A stretch of DNA of 64,000 bases from Stratiolaelaps scimitus (lineage: Eukaryota > Arthropoda > Arachnida > Mesostigmata > Laelapidae), in the NCBI GenBank assembly GCA_019614645.1, contig JABWDB010000002.1:10577501-10641500 (forward strand), written 5' to 3'. The number at the start of each line of letters is the position of its first letter. Position 1 is the stretch's first letter. The position numbers and the translations under genes are program-made. Below are positions 48,792-60,855 of this stretch, in pieces. The notes under the pieces are model-generated. The model was given only the letters and a program-made list of their open reading frames with translations, ran no database searches and was not told the DNA's origin.

Positions 48792-51750
48792 GTTTGTGTC
48801 CGAGAGAAATGTTAGACTTCGGCTATCTCAAGAGATTGTGCTTTCGCCCACCTTGGTCAAGGCAGTGTGTACGATGGTCTCGCTGCCTAAATAGGATATC
48901 TGTATGCGTTTACCTAGTACGAGAGCTGATTGCAGGCATGGTCTAGGACGTTTACCTAAAAAGGCAGCAGGTCTAGTCAACCTTTTGGCCAAGAAGTCGT
49001 TCTTCATAAAAGGCCCTGCTGGACAAAGCGAAGAGGTGGAGGGTGGTAAGGAAAATAACTAAAGAAAGAAAACAATATTACTGGTAGAGACGAGTCTAGT
49101 CGTCTACGTGACCGTTCAGGCAGACGGGGAGCCGAGCCTGCCCCGGGCGGATCGCACTTCGCACAGTTTGGTCGCGATAAACTGACCTGACACCGAGAAG
49201 ATGTAGAGTGCGAGTGAGACAGAGCAAAGCGCAAAGACCGAATCCTTTGGAACGAAGGATTCTCCTCTGAACGAATAGCGAATGGATCGTTCCGTTTCAT
49301 TTCGTGCTGGCTCCGCCTGGACCCCGGTTCCCTTCGTCATTTGGTCTCTGCCGGCACCTCTTCCTTCCGCCACCCCATCTCTGTGGTCCCGATCTGCTAG
49401 CGACACCTCTGTCGTGGATTTCGCCGTCGTCGATTTTTCGCGGAGCTCCACCGCTCGCTTCTATACTTTTTTTCTGGGGACTTCGCGAGATCCCGGTGCG
49501 ATAAGTGTTCGACACACAAAGACACAACCAGACATACGGACTCAAGCGGGCACACGATCTCGTGGAAGTCGCCCTCCTCTTAGTGGCGACCCGCCTCTCT
49601 AACCAGATCCGTCCTTCACCATTTACGTGAAGCATACGTTCGACGACCGTCCGCTAACGACACTTGGTTCCTTTTCGAGCAAAAAACGAGGCCACGTGAG
49701 AGTCTCTCATATCACATCTTCTTTCCTCCCTTGCACGATGCTGGTTGTAGCATTCTCATATTCTTCCTTGGTTGTTATTTCTGCGCCTGTTTTTAGCGTC
49801 AATGGGTTAAGCGCCCGCTTCGCTAAATGAAGGCCGCTTTTCGAAATTGCGGTGTAGATATTTATCGGGCGAGCTCGCACTTCGCCCCATTCATCCGGGC
49901 CTTTCGTTTTCCTGTTCCCGTTTTGCCCGCTGTGTCCTATCATCCGCACTTCGCCCTCCAGCAGGTCTCCATTGGCCCCTAGTTAAGCTTTCCCTGCTCA
50001 TTGCCTCAGCACAGCGCAATGCCTTTTATTTCTTTTTCATCTATCCTTTTCTTAGTTCCTTTTTTCCTGCACCTCCCTCTTCATCGCGCGCTCGCCCTCT
50101 TTCATTGCCTTTTTGCCATTGAAGCTGCGGCTGCTGCCGCCGCCGGTAGCACAGGCTGTTGGCGTCGCCGGCCACCACTAGCTGACGACGCCACTGAGGA
50201 GAACTACTCGTCTCTACGGCTGTAGCAACATTGGCTGGCCCTGATTCCTATTGTTGTACGGTATCCTGGCTGGCCGGGTGGCCGACAGGGCGGCTGGCAG
50301 ACTCCCCCCCCCATCCTGGCTAGCCTTTATCCTTCGTTGTTCTATCCATGCGTACGTCTGTCTCTGGAAGAAAAAGGAGGGTTAGACTGCCGCTGCCGCC
50401 GTGGTCGTCACCGCCGTCTCTACCGCCACCGGCGCCAAAGGGGACTGCCGAGCCAACACGGTTTTCTCTCTTCTTGCCGTTGCAGCAGCAGGGACAGCAC
50501 GACACAGACTCAGCCCGAAGAGGAAAAGAGAGAAAGTAGTCGGCTGTTGGTGCTGCGTCCCTCTCATGGAAACCATGAAGAGCAGGAAAGGGCGTTCTCC
50601 TGGTCCAGGATGAGAAAAGCTGAACGCGACTCGAAGAGGGCAGTTGAGTGGGGGCGGGAGGGCGCAAGGTGGGGGCTGCTGGCTTTGTTCCGTAGGCGAA
50701 CTGTCTCTTCGTTCGTTTGCTACGGCTACCTGCATGCAGCTGCCTGGTGCTTGCGTGTGCGCCGCTGCTATTGGCCAGGCACCGTCGTGGTCCCCAGATC
50801 CTTCCCCCACTAGCCCTATCTTCCCTCCCTTCGAGCCACTCAGCGCTACACAGACGCCATCGTACTGGATGGCTGCCTGGCTGACTGCTGCTTGCTGCCG
50901 CCACTGCTGCTCCGTCGCTGGAACCAACCATTGCCGTTGTCGGTGCCGTTGAGCTGCTGCTACTAGCATTGCTACGGTCGTCGACGTCTGAAGGTACCTA
51001 ATTAGAGAAGAATGGTACCCTCCACCCGTTACTACGGGAATGGAGACCCCTTCGCTCTTACTACCTACTTTCCGTTCATGTCCCCTCACGGCACAGCCAT
51101 CTACATAGAGTACAGAGACACACGTACAGACATATACGCCCGTGCAGTGCAACCCGTCTCATAGCCAAGCTAAGGAGGCCATGCAGTTCCTGTTAGGTCC
51201 CACTCCGGCCGGCCGGCCTGGTATCGTCTCGGCTAGCAGCCCAACAGCCTCAAATTGCGTCGTCGTCCCTACGATTTCATCGTGCGGGCCTCGTTCTCGC
51301 CTTTCTTCTCGAGTGGTACCTACAGTACCATTGCCTCACTCACTCGCTCACCGTCTCAATGCAACCTAGCAAACTTGTGCAAGTGCAGAGAACGTCTCCT
51401 TAGCTGGCTATAGCTACCTTTGTTGACTACTTAGTTAGTAGTAAATGACTCGCGTCGCACCTCGACTTGCCTCAACTCGTTCTCATGTTCTCTTGTGCTG
51501 TCCAATTATTCGGCGTACATACGTCTGGTGGCACAAAACCCGCGAGGACTTCTTGGTTCAAACGAGCACACGTGCGTTGTCGTTTGATCCTGGACTCGTC
51601 GGGTTTCTGCCTAACTCTTGTCTAGTCAGATGTGTGAGATGTACGCAACAAGCTTTCACTCGAGAACAATATTGTGTTCTGGTGAGAGCTGTATTACCCT
51701 ACGAAGTGACAAAGAACAGTTTGCGAGTTGACCCCTCATTTCTGTTGCAG

Positions 51751-51811
51751 CGGTGGGTTGGGCAGAGCACAGAGCTTGCCAGCATCTGACACCGATGACT
51801 TCGATCCCCAA
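51751..51811 (+). CDS. Candidate orphan 61-base internal exon
   Basis: The acceptor is excellent (a TTGAC branch-like motif, then CCCCTCATTTCTGTTGCAG) and the donor is CCCCAA|GTGAGA. One frame (first base completing a codon, ending in phase 0) reads GGLGRAQSLPASDTDDFDPQ. The acidic SDTDDFDPQ looks like a real regulatory tail or linker, but I cannot assign a family or find its neighbours with confidence; an Asp/Glu-rich open frame at 53196-53416 is phase-compatible. Confidence 0.32.
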
Positions 51812-51926
51812 GTGAGACACAGTGCTTTTTCCAAAATATGTGAGTTCTTAATCTCAGCTAATCGTTCCTGAATATCATTACACGATTAGCCGTGATACCT
51901 ATATTCAAAATCGGTTCCTACCGCGA

Positions 51927-51949
51927 ACCTTGTTACCTCGTAACAAGGT
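51927..51949. repeat. 10-base perfect hairpin
   Basis: ACCTTGTTAC (51927-51936) pairs with GTAACAAGGT (51940-51949) around CTC. Confidence 0.8.
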
Positions 51950-52455
51950 ATTTTTCTGAGAGACCTTAGCGCAACAAAATAATTCGCTCTAACATGATTA
52001 GTTGAAGCAGTCCGGGCCAATATCTCAATATACATAGCACACTTGTAGTGTACCACGAACAATCAGTAAATATTACCATAGCAAGAGATACCGCTAAATG
52101 CCACCCCCATGTGAGCCATAAAATTATATTTAGCTCCCCTATGGCAAACCTGAGTTTCCTCTAGTTGTTGTTCGTCTAAGGTGCAAATAATTACGTCTCT
52201 TCCATTGATTTGAGCTCTTCAGATAAGAATATCATTGGAGTACGAACTGAGACGCAAAACCTGCTCCCTTTCACTTGCTCTGCTTTCTATTTCTCCTTTC
52301 CCACTGTCTATAAATCTAAAGGCGTGTTGCGCACCTTGTTTTTGTCGTTGACCTTGCCATTGCGCTGTTTATTGAACTAACTGTACTGACGAATGGGTAC
52401 CTTCATCGCACATATCGGATCCTAGGTTTGCCGTCGCTGCCCTCTTCATATCCAC

Positions 52456-52478
52456 ATATATATATATATTATATATAA

Positions 52479-52524
<46 letters not shown>

Positions 52525-52525
52525 T
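52456..52525. repeat. Interrupted (AT)n tract, about 70 bases
   Basis: Several TATTATA and ATAATATA interruptions; strongly self-complementary. Confidence 0.9.
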
Positions 52526-53867
52526 GTACCCATCCATCCCCCGTCGTTATGTATAATCCCGGTGTGATTCTGTGTAATCCTGTGTGTCTCGCGTATGTTG
52601 GCCTTGTCGTCGTGAGGTTGATTGGTTGCCATCGGCGTGACCGCTGAGAAGGCGATACATCGTTAGGAGGAGACAGGAGAATGCCTTCCGTGGCTTGGCA
52701 GTTGCGGCGTCCAGTTTGTTTCTCTGGGACGAGTGTCTTTCTTACCGTTGCCGCTTGCCATTGCAGCTGGATGGGATCTGAGGATCTGCACGGAGGAGAG
52801 AGAGAAAGAGAGAGAGCAAAAGCAGCAACACAGGAGGCAGGGTGATTTACGAGCCAGGTGGTTGACTGCCGTCTGCCTGCCGGGCCCGCATTAGTCCCAT
52901 TTCGTAGCGACGGTAGCAGCAGCGGCACGACGGCCACCACCCGTACTGCCTTTTCCGACGCCGTCTGCTGCGGACAGCGTCGCCATACGCCGCCAATATC
53001 CCAGTTGCCTCAGAGGACGGAGGTCGCCGTCAAGCCATCAACCGCCACAAGACCGATATTGCTGAGGGAAGGCACCCTCAGCCGGGGGAGTCGGCCGCGA
53101 CCGTGCCGTTGGCTGTTTTGGTGTCCGGCTGCTGCTTCTGCTGTTGCAACGTCGCCGCCGCCGCCGCCGGACGTCTTCAACGCCATGGGGACAGGACGAT
53201 GAAGGAGGAGAAACCGCAGGAGCCTTGAAGGAACAGCAGAACGACTCGACTCGATGGTTGGCGTTAGTGAAGGACGAAGCTGAAGATGACGATGAGGATA
53301 CGTGGAAAATTTCGCACTATCAGTCTTATTTGAAAGAAGGCGAAGAAAGAGAGAGGGAGGGAGCGAGAGAGAGATATATTGAGAGCGAGGGAGAGAGAGA
53401 GCCAATGAGGAGATAACATTTCGTTTGCGAACTGTTACGGTAATGCTGGGCACAGCTGGGCAAAGCAGGCCTCGTATTCGCCGACTAGTTACCGATACCC
53501 GCAGGGTGCTGGGATCAGAGGACATGAAGATTCGGGTAATAACCGAGCGGATGCAGAGCATTGCATGCGAATGTCAGCCAGCCAGTAAACGGCGTAATTG
53601 TGTGCATACTAATTCGGCGTAATTGTATACATAAGCGCTTATGGTTATCCATGTTTAAGGTGAGATGGAGAATCACTAATTTTACGTGATATATATATAT
53701 ATATATATATATACATGCATTCGAGCAACATATGCTAGGGGTATTATAATTGGTCAAATGCAAACGGAAAAAAGAGAGAACCCAGAGGTAATCCAGCGGG
53801 CATGAAACCAAATGCGTTTTCACTAATTTGCCACTGTAAGTGCCTACAGAATTTTTAAAGGGCCTTG

Positions 53868-53945
53868 TGTCAAGTGGGACGGTGTGAGAGTAGCACCGAG
53901 CATTTGGAACTCATGGGTTTCCGGTTCGGATCCCGCAGGAGGCAT
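53868..53945 (+). mobile_element. tRNA-like fragment, probable SINE head
   Basis: GTGTGAGAGTAGCACC resembles a Pol III A box and GGTTCGGATCC matches a B box at typical spacing, with a GAG...CTC anticodon-stem-like element between. It does not fold as a complete tRNA, so a tRNA-derived SINE or pseudo-tRNA is likely. Confidence 0.35.
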
Positions 53946-54148
53946 ATGGTTTGAAGTAAAACGAAAGTGGTTCCGAACCATGGCTCAGGTAGCAAAACCT
54001 CCAATGCGAAAAAATTGGCATTGGGAATGCCCACAGCACGAATACACCCGCAATTAGACTTTCTTCGTAAGACAGGGTGGCGAACAATAATATATCTCTC
54101 GTAATTACTATAATTAATCAAGGTCAATCAGGGCATCTGCTTAGATCA

Positions 54149-54215
54149 AGTATCACTGCGCGGTGAGCTGGTAATGCAAAAAAAATTACAGAATTTACGG
54201 TTGTGAGTTCTTTGC
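54149..54215 (+). mobile_element. Second degenerate tRNA-like fragment
   Basis: GGTGAGCTGGTAATGC resembles an A box and GGTTGTGAGTTC a decayed B box; separation is tRNA-like, but internal (A)n and mismatches rule out a functional tRNA. Confidence 0.25.
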
Positions 54216-55470
54216 TCTGCCCGCGTCGCTATCACTTTAAATACATATAATAAACATAATATAGGATGGCAGCAATTTTTTGTAAAAACACCCACGCTTA
54301 TGAGGCATGCCGACTGCTCCGTTCTTTGCTACTTCCAAAAACACTGCAAGCAGAATAAGCTTTGACCCAAAAACCTTATGCGGGCTGCACCGCAGTCACA
54401 TTGCCAATGTATAACAGTGATTGATTAGACAATGGGCAGAAAACGAATTGCCTGCCTGATCTTGCTGGTTCGGCTTAGCTTCGGATCACCCTGTAGTTCT
54501 CCGGGTAATACGTATCATTACTACTGGATTAGAATTAAGTGATCACTCACACCGCTGTCAGCACTGGTAAACAGAGACACTAAGTTGTCGACAAGAACGT
54601 GATTGTTCATTTGTTACCGCGTGCGCTCCGCTTTAGATACGATCTGGCGACATTATGTGGATGTCCTTCTAACAACGCCGGCTCGAAAATTCGTCCATAC
54701 ACCGAACGGGATAACGTTCGGATGGGCATGTGGTCTGAGACGACCGCTGCGGACACGATGCATCCGGCTCATGCATCTCGAAATGAGATTCATGCGTTAA
54801 TTGGCATCATCAATCCCTCTGCAGGGCCTCACGCGCTTATATGCAGGTCGTCGCCTGGGCCAATTTTGGAACAATAGTATTCACTCTGTATCACACGTAC
54901 ACAACGCGAACACCCACACACACACACACACACCAACACGGGAACACAATGTACCGCAACATAACTGTGCGAGTAAAGCATCCGCACAGCCTCGACTCGT
55001 CCCAAATCCCTCCTTTACGCCCGCTCGGCATTTTCCCCTTCGATCTCTCTATCCATCTATAAATATATATATATATATATTTGTCGTTCTGTCGGTATCC
55101 CTCTGGGTCTCACTCTCGCATACGCAGTGATGATGCGCCCAGCTAACGACAATAATAATCGCAACAATAACACCACCGGCGAACGGACCCGCAAGCAGCA
55201 GCGGTGGCGGCGACCGAACGACGACAGCGTCAACCTCCCAAACCGCCGCGTCCCAGAGTAAATATTTGGATTAAAAGTTTGCTGCCGGCTCTCTCGTGCG
55301 TCAGCTCGGCAGAACCGATGCCGCCTCCAGCCCAGCAGAGCTCCCCGAAAAACATCCCCGAAAGCACTCCGAGGGAGCAGATAGCCGCCTGCTTCATTTG
55401 AACCGCTAAATTCAGGAGCGGATAGAGGCGATGGCGGTGGTCGAAACGGCCCAGCACATCTGAGTAGGCA

Positions 55471-55611
55471 CTAGTAGGCTGGGAGGTTCAACTCGGTTTC
55501 AATGCGCGAGCGAGACCAGCCCTTGTCGTAATCATAGTGCTTGTAGTAGTTGTTTGCCCTCCAATTGCATCTGAGCATGAGTTCCTCTCCCGACAGATCC
55601 TTGAAGCAGTG
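55471..55611 (-). CDS. Candidate terminal coding exon, unknown protein
   Basis: The minus-strand acceptor GCATCTCTGCATAG follows a CTTTTT tract and precedes 46 open codons and TAG. The product includes DLSGEELMLRCNWRANN, YYKHYDYDKGWSRSRIE and ends TELNLPAY. Mixed charged and aromatic composition is unlike the low-complexity ORFs around it. No upstream exon was identified and I do not recognise the family; a second frame is also open. Confidence 0.28.
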   Translation of the reverse strand, partial: HCFKDLSGEELMLRCNWRANNYYKHYDYDKGWSRSRIETELNLPAY

Positions 55612-55919
55612 CTATGCAGAGATGCCATAAAAAGCCGAGGCCTACCATGAGGAAGAAGACAGCTGAGGGTTAGCTGTGGAAAGAAATACAGTAATAGTTA
55701 TACGTGGAGAGACCCCTTGATATATATATTTAAATAGAAGGACAAAGGATATGCTTCCATGCGCGACTATCTTTGTGCGGTTGCAGGCTGAGACGAGTTA
55801 GCCGAAGAAAAGTTCCTGACGTGTACGAGCTATTGTGGGAAGGGGTGCGCACATGAAGCGCAAGAGGTTCTGGCAGTAACGGAGGTCACGTGTGCTGACA
55901 GAGGGAAATGGGACTTAGG

Positions 55920-55943
55920 TATAAATAGAGATGCGAAAATAAA
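55920..55943 (+). promoter_or_regulatory. Second TATA / poly(A) module
   Basis: TATAAATAG at 55920-55928 and AATAAA at 55938-55943, flanked by mixed sequence with no ORF. It resembles the module at 46071 in arrangement only; the flanks do not match. Confidence 0.2.
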
Positions 55944-57204
55944 TCCTTCCCAGAGAAGCACTCTCGCAGACGTGCCAGAATGACTCCAGCCACTTGGACC
56001 AATTGGACTGCACAGAATAGATCGCCGATAGCGTAAGGGAGGGAGAGAGATTCGACTCCATTCTGTCAGATGTGATTTATATATAGCTAGTGAGAAGAGG
56101 TAGGAGATTTATACGATTTGACGATTGTGGGTACGATCGCTTAATTTAATGCGTCTTAACCTCGATGATTAGTAAATAAAGTAGTTCATTATATGTGCAC
56201 GATTACCGCGTGTTCAGACAGCGCTGCCTCGCTAAATTCGTCATTTCATCAGCAGTCGTAACAGTGTGTGTGTATCAGCCCTAAATATGAGATGCTGTAT
56301 TGCCATCGTCATTATGTCGCTTTTGGTTTCGCTCGGTCAACGCTGAATGTGTTGACAATGAAACAGACCTAGATCGACAGCCCAACTGCAAAGCAGCAAA
56401 TGGAGCGGCCTCAGCTAAACAGAACAGGATATGGAGAGGCTGATTTTGAACATTTTTCGAGACGCAGAAGCCACCAGGCCAGTAGAGAGATAACGTCAGT
56501 CAGTCACCAGCTGTGTTGTGAGATGTTGTTGTTGTTGTTGTCGATTGGTGGCGAAACTGCGAATTTCGAGCCGCTTTGTACCTGTGTATGCCGCGCCCCG
56601 AACCCCTGCCAAAAGTCGTTGCGCTATGTGTGTCGGACGTTACGGCTAAGGTGCAAAACGCCACCGTGCCATATGTGGTCACCATATGAGGCCCGCTCTT
56701 TCCCGACTCCGGCTGGCTTTCTCGCACAGAAAGTCGCCCCCCCGCCACCCCAGACCCCTCACAAGTCCCGTCGAGAAATGGCAACGTCTAGAAGCAGTTT
56801 GCGAGTGAGGCTGTGCCAGCTGCCCGCTGCCAGATTCGCCAGCGCTTCCGGCTTTGCTAACAGTATCACCCACTGACAGTAGCCGTTGTCGTAGTAGCAG
56901 CCGAAGCACTTGCAGAAGCAGAGAGTGAAATCGGAGACAGCGAATGACAGTGCGTAAAGCCAAAGCGTCGCAGTGCGAGCAACGAAAACGTTGGGTAGGT
57001 AGATGGGTTGGGTCTGTATGAAAATGGAGGAATGGCGATGCGAGCCGTCACGAAGTGAACAGCGACGAATCTGGACGAACCGGTATTCTGCACGAAGCGG
57101 CCCGAGTGAGCGGTGAACGAGATACCGAATGGCCGGTCACTCGCTGAGGGGGAATTGCCGAACGTTGAGTTGCGGTGAAGCCGAATAAAAATGCCGGTTC
57201 TCTC

Positions 57205-57223
57205 GGGGGGGGGGGGGGGGGGG
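57205..57223 (+). repeat. Homopolymer G19
   Basis: Nineteen consecutive G; long enough to fold as an intramolecular G-quadruplex. Length is prone to sequencing and assembly error. Confidence 0.75.
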
Positions 57224-58534
57224 CGGTGGCGATGCCCGACGCTTTCCAAGGTAAGCAAATGTTCCGGGAATGAAAACAAGAAAAGATCTTGGCCGTGGTG
57301 GCCATAGACGCTTTTATCGTTCGGTGACAGTTGAAAGTATCGATCGAAGCAACTCCTGAACAGGGACTAATACGCAATGTTATCAAATACGAATCCGGCC
57401 GAAAAGGAGGACCGGCAACACAACGTGATGCTGGCAAATGTCACCAGATTTAGAAGTGCACTGATTGCAAGAAGAGGCCACCCAATGGTAGCGAACCAAA
57501 ATAAATTTAGTAGGATTTGACAGGGTCATGTCTTGTGTAGTCGCGTAGATTTCAGCCGGCGAATATTTGACACCACACTGGTGTCAATGGTTCGTGGAAT
57601 CTGAACGAAATTATTATTCTCGATGAATCCGTACAGGCCTAGAATGCCTATTCCTATCTCATATCGTGGATATCCTCTTTCAGCAGGATCCACTAATTGG
57701 TTGATTTGATAGGATTTAAGCATCAACTATTCATATTAACAGGATATGGCAACGCCCCTGCCCCTCCATCTGACGAAGCGATTGCCATATGGCCTAGTTA
57801 CAGCTAGATCCTCGTAGTGAACAAAAACAATTATAATATAAAATGTAATTGTTTGCACCGAACCCCCACGTGCAAGATGTATTGAAACGAAATCCCAACT
57901 CAAATGTTGCCGTCATCACTAAGATGGAACACTTCGAATGACACAATTGCTATAGTTATCTATGTCTCGAAATCTCAGCATAGTCAGCGCTAGCTGATGT
58001 AGCTTGTAAGGACAAAGCTGTTTGTCCTATTTCGAGCGTTCGGACATTTACCGTCACAGCAACGGGATCGTCTCTGAGTGGGTCATTTCCCTTGTGGCTT
58101 CTTCATTCACCTTTCTCTTCGAGGAGGATCGATTGTTTCTGTCAACACGACGGTCTGCAGCGGCGGCGACGACGACGACGGTGACGGGTCGGACCTTGGC
58201 CGAAAAAACGTCCTGGTTGTAGGCCGCTGTCATTTATTAGATTCGAAAGCACTTTGCCTAATGGATCGGATCGCCGTGATATTGTCGAAGCTGCACCTTA
58301 ACGTGGTTTTTCGTTCGGGCGTTAAAAATGACATCAACCAACAATGATTGTGTTGTTGCTACGGGATTCCGAGATATCGTCTTAGGATTATCAGTAACAA
58401 ATGGTGTGTCTTGTATTGTGAACGGGTAACAATGTAGTGATGCCTATGTAAGATAATAATAATAATAATAATAATAACGATAATATGTATCGCACTTATA
58501 ATGGATATAATATATATCCAAAACATCTCCGAAG

Positions 58535-58574
58535 GTCCGTCAAATATATATATATATATATATATTTGACGGAC
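58535..58574. repeat. Perfect 40-base palindrome with (AT)n core
   Basis: GTCCGTCAAATATA at the left end is exactly mirrored by TATATTTGACGGAC at the right, with an uninterrupted alternating AT core and no spacer. A smaller hairpin (TGGATATA arms) lies just upstream at 58502-58520. Confidence 0.9.
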
Positions 58575-60758
58575 GTATAAGCGTTATGGATACTTATAGA
58601 TGTTCTGTGTGTGTCTTCACTATCGCAAGGGATGTCTACAGCTCCTTGGCCTAACCCGTCGCCTGTCAGAAGCGGGCCTTCAGTTTGGCATCATATTGTT
58701 CTTCATCTGTGCCCCCTGTCTCTAGCCTAGCGTAATCCTGCCTATGACCACTATGCTGGCCATCTCCCAGAGGCCAATTGCATTTGACTTCATCCGCCGC
58801 AGCTATTCGATTCGGCCGCTCGGTTCTATCTACCTACCAGCCAACTAATCTGGCTACTTACAGAGCTCTATGGTATGTCTATGATTCTGCTGGCTTCAGT
58901 CCAGTACAGAGTTGTATGCTATTGTAGCTATTGCAACAGCCGTGGGGTATTTGCGTCGTCGGCAGCTGTGTGCACGCCCGCCTCGCTCGCCATCTCGACC
59001 GCCCGCCACACTCTGCTTCTTATGGCGCTCCCACCTTGCTCCAAACCCCAGTCGAGTCGCGCACTCGACAACAATCGTTCGTTGGTGTTCATTCCCCCGA
59101 CGGCTTAGCACTTTGGGCAGGTGTACAACGCAAGTACAATGTTGCCAGCAGTTGGGCATGAGAAGGCACCAGCGTAGCGTAAGGGGCCGTTTGCTGATGA
59201 GCGAAAGCTCAGGACTATGTGGGGAAATGGGAATGCCGGAAGGCCGATGGCGGCCTAGGGCAGAGCACTGGGGCGAACGGGAGACACTCATAAGAAACAG
59301 TGCACGAAGAGGGCGAGCGGGGTCGGGCGAAACGGGTAGTAGTCGTCAAGCTGCGCAAGCCCCTGCTGGGCCTTGTTGGCGCCTGAACCACCGGCAACAA
59401 GAAACAAGAAGGCGACCTGGCGCCGCCGCCGTCACCCCGCCCGGCTCCGTTCCGCTCCTACCCTAGAACGCCCGTTGCCGCTTGTCGACTGCTACAAGCC
59501 ACGTAATCATCTATCCCCAACCTACACGAACCCCCCTCCGACTCTCATGCAACGACGCCGGCGGTGGGGGCAGAGGGCCACGGAGGGGTCTACTGTTTTG
59601 CAGACTTGTTCGTTCGCAGCTCGCTCAACTCTCCCCAACGAACCTAACAAGCGACGCTTCGCGCACTCGTGCTGCTACCCGGGCCTACCACTGCCGTTGT
59701 AGCTGATGTGATGGTTGTTAGCTCTACCTCTACTATAGACTCACTGTATAGGTGCATATACAGTGAGGTCTACTGAAGTCGGCTATGTAGAAACCTCCTG
59801 GCTGTCTGTGCCCTCCACTTGATTCTTCTCCTTAGCGAAGATTGTTCAGTGGGCACGGTTCCGGCCTTCGGGCCACGCCAAGTCTCTCTCTCCCGTTACT
59901 CGCCTGTATGTCTTTATCCAAGGAAGGTAGTTATGAGGTTATTATTAACTTACAAAAACGGGACGAAGAGGACTTGCTGCAGATCTCGGCAATACTATCT
60001 CGGCTATTCCCACCTCTGCCAGGACGATAGCAAAATACGATGGTAATTGGCTTGCTGAGTTCGATAGGTGAGCGATAAATAGGAGTATATATGTAGGGCG
60101 AAAGCGGACCCAGCGGGAGCAGCAAAAATACAGCAGCAAATAACGGATATGGGACAAAAAAATAACAGCAGAATACGAACGCTAAGGCAAAATGAAACAA
60201 AGGAACCTACCACGAATGATAGAGGCACAGAGTTGGGACTTTACCCGAAGGGTTTAATCAAACCAGATAGCTAACGGAATAGGGTTAGATAAGAATAGGT
60301 TGGACATTGGCTAGGCTGTTGCACAACTTCGATATTCGCCAGAGATGTAGATGTCACCTGCTTAGTGCAAACGGCAGATCTAAGAGTGAGATGGGCGTCC
60401 AGAACATTTGAATATATTATCTTCAATAACTTCTGTATGTTATTGCATGTAATATATAATAGTTATGAATGACAACGAACTGCGACCTTTCAGATAAATT
60501 AGGCTGGTCGGTTGAGGAAAGTGCGGTCGTGAATATGAATCTTTCACGCGAATCTTCACTCGTTGTCACTGCTGGTTGCTTCTCGTAGACAGCACTGATT
60601 GAGCTGGTTTTTGCAAGAATTTGCAGACCTGCTCTGTTGGCCAATGCCGATTGCAGAAACCTAGCAGGCCCAAGGTACCGCCGTCATTACGCACTTCTCG
60701 TTAATACAGCTGGATTTCGATACACTTGACAAATATTACTGGTACATTCTAACTAAGC

Positions 60759-60855
60759 AGGTCTGTGGCTTCCAAGCGGTACCGTGGACGTTAAATGTTG
60801 GCTGAGAGTCAGCCCGAAAAAGTTTAAGTTTAAGTTTAAGGTCTGTGGCTTCCAA
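60759..60855 (+). mobile_element. Family A retroposed insert with 16-17 base target-site duplication and TTTAAG tail
   Basis: AGGTCTGTGGCTTCCAA at 60759-60775 is repeated at 60839-60855. The 63-base insert carries the family A core with its 3' hairpin and ends in a tandem (TTTAAG)n-like tail, the usual signature of target-primed reverse transcription. Confidence 0.7.

Larger units (their letters stand above)
48281..51750. other. Hairpin-rich patch then GC-rich block, no confident gene
   Basis: Positions 48281-48800 hold two long perfect hairpins (listed separately). Positions 49080-51400 are GC-rich with Ser/Pro/Ala-type open frames on both strands; ORFs up to 256 codons occur in overlapping frames and show no domain. 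A stretch at 51139-51370 reads SHSQAKEAMQFLLGP in one frame and could be exonic, but I cannot bound it. Confidence 0.4.
51812..55470. other. Mostly gene-free; SINE-like fragments and AT tracts
   Basis: An AT-rich stretch to 52600 includes a 70-base interrupted (TA)n at 52456-52525. A GC-rich block at 52650-53470 contains an acidic open frame (plus strand, 53196-53416). (TA)n at about 53688-53713, two tRNA-like fragments at 53868-54215, and a (CA)n near 54913-54934 follow. A plus-strand acceptor at 55127 precedes a low-complexity open frame. Confidence 0.4.
55612..58534. other. Gene-free stretch with GC-rich block and G run
   Basis: Holds the TATA/poly(A) module at 55920, a GC-rich block at 56400-57300 and a 19-base G run at 57205-57223. 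A minus-strand ORF ending at 57526 (NQLVDPAERGYPRYEIGIG) is unidentified and could be exonic or mobile-element debris. A (TAA)n tract lies at 58455-58475. Confidence 0.4.

Noticed and set aside
50382..51152. 256-codon minus-strand ORF
   Set aside because: Ala/Gln/Pro-rich frame in a GC-rich block with comparable ORFs on both strands; no domain.
59923..60030. Plus-strand terminal exon reading YEVIINLQKRDEEDLLQ
   Set aside because: The pyrimidine tract is good, but a second plus-strand frame and a minus-strand frame are open across the same bases, so the coding evidence is too weak to list as a feature.
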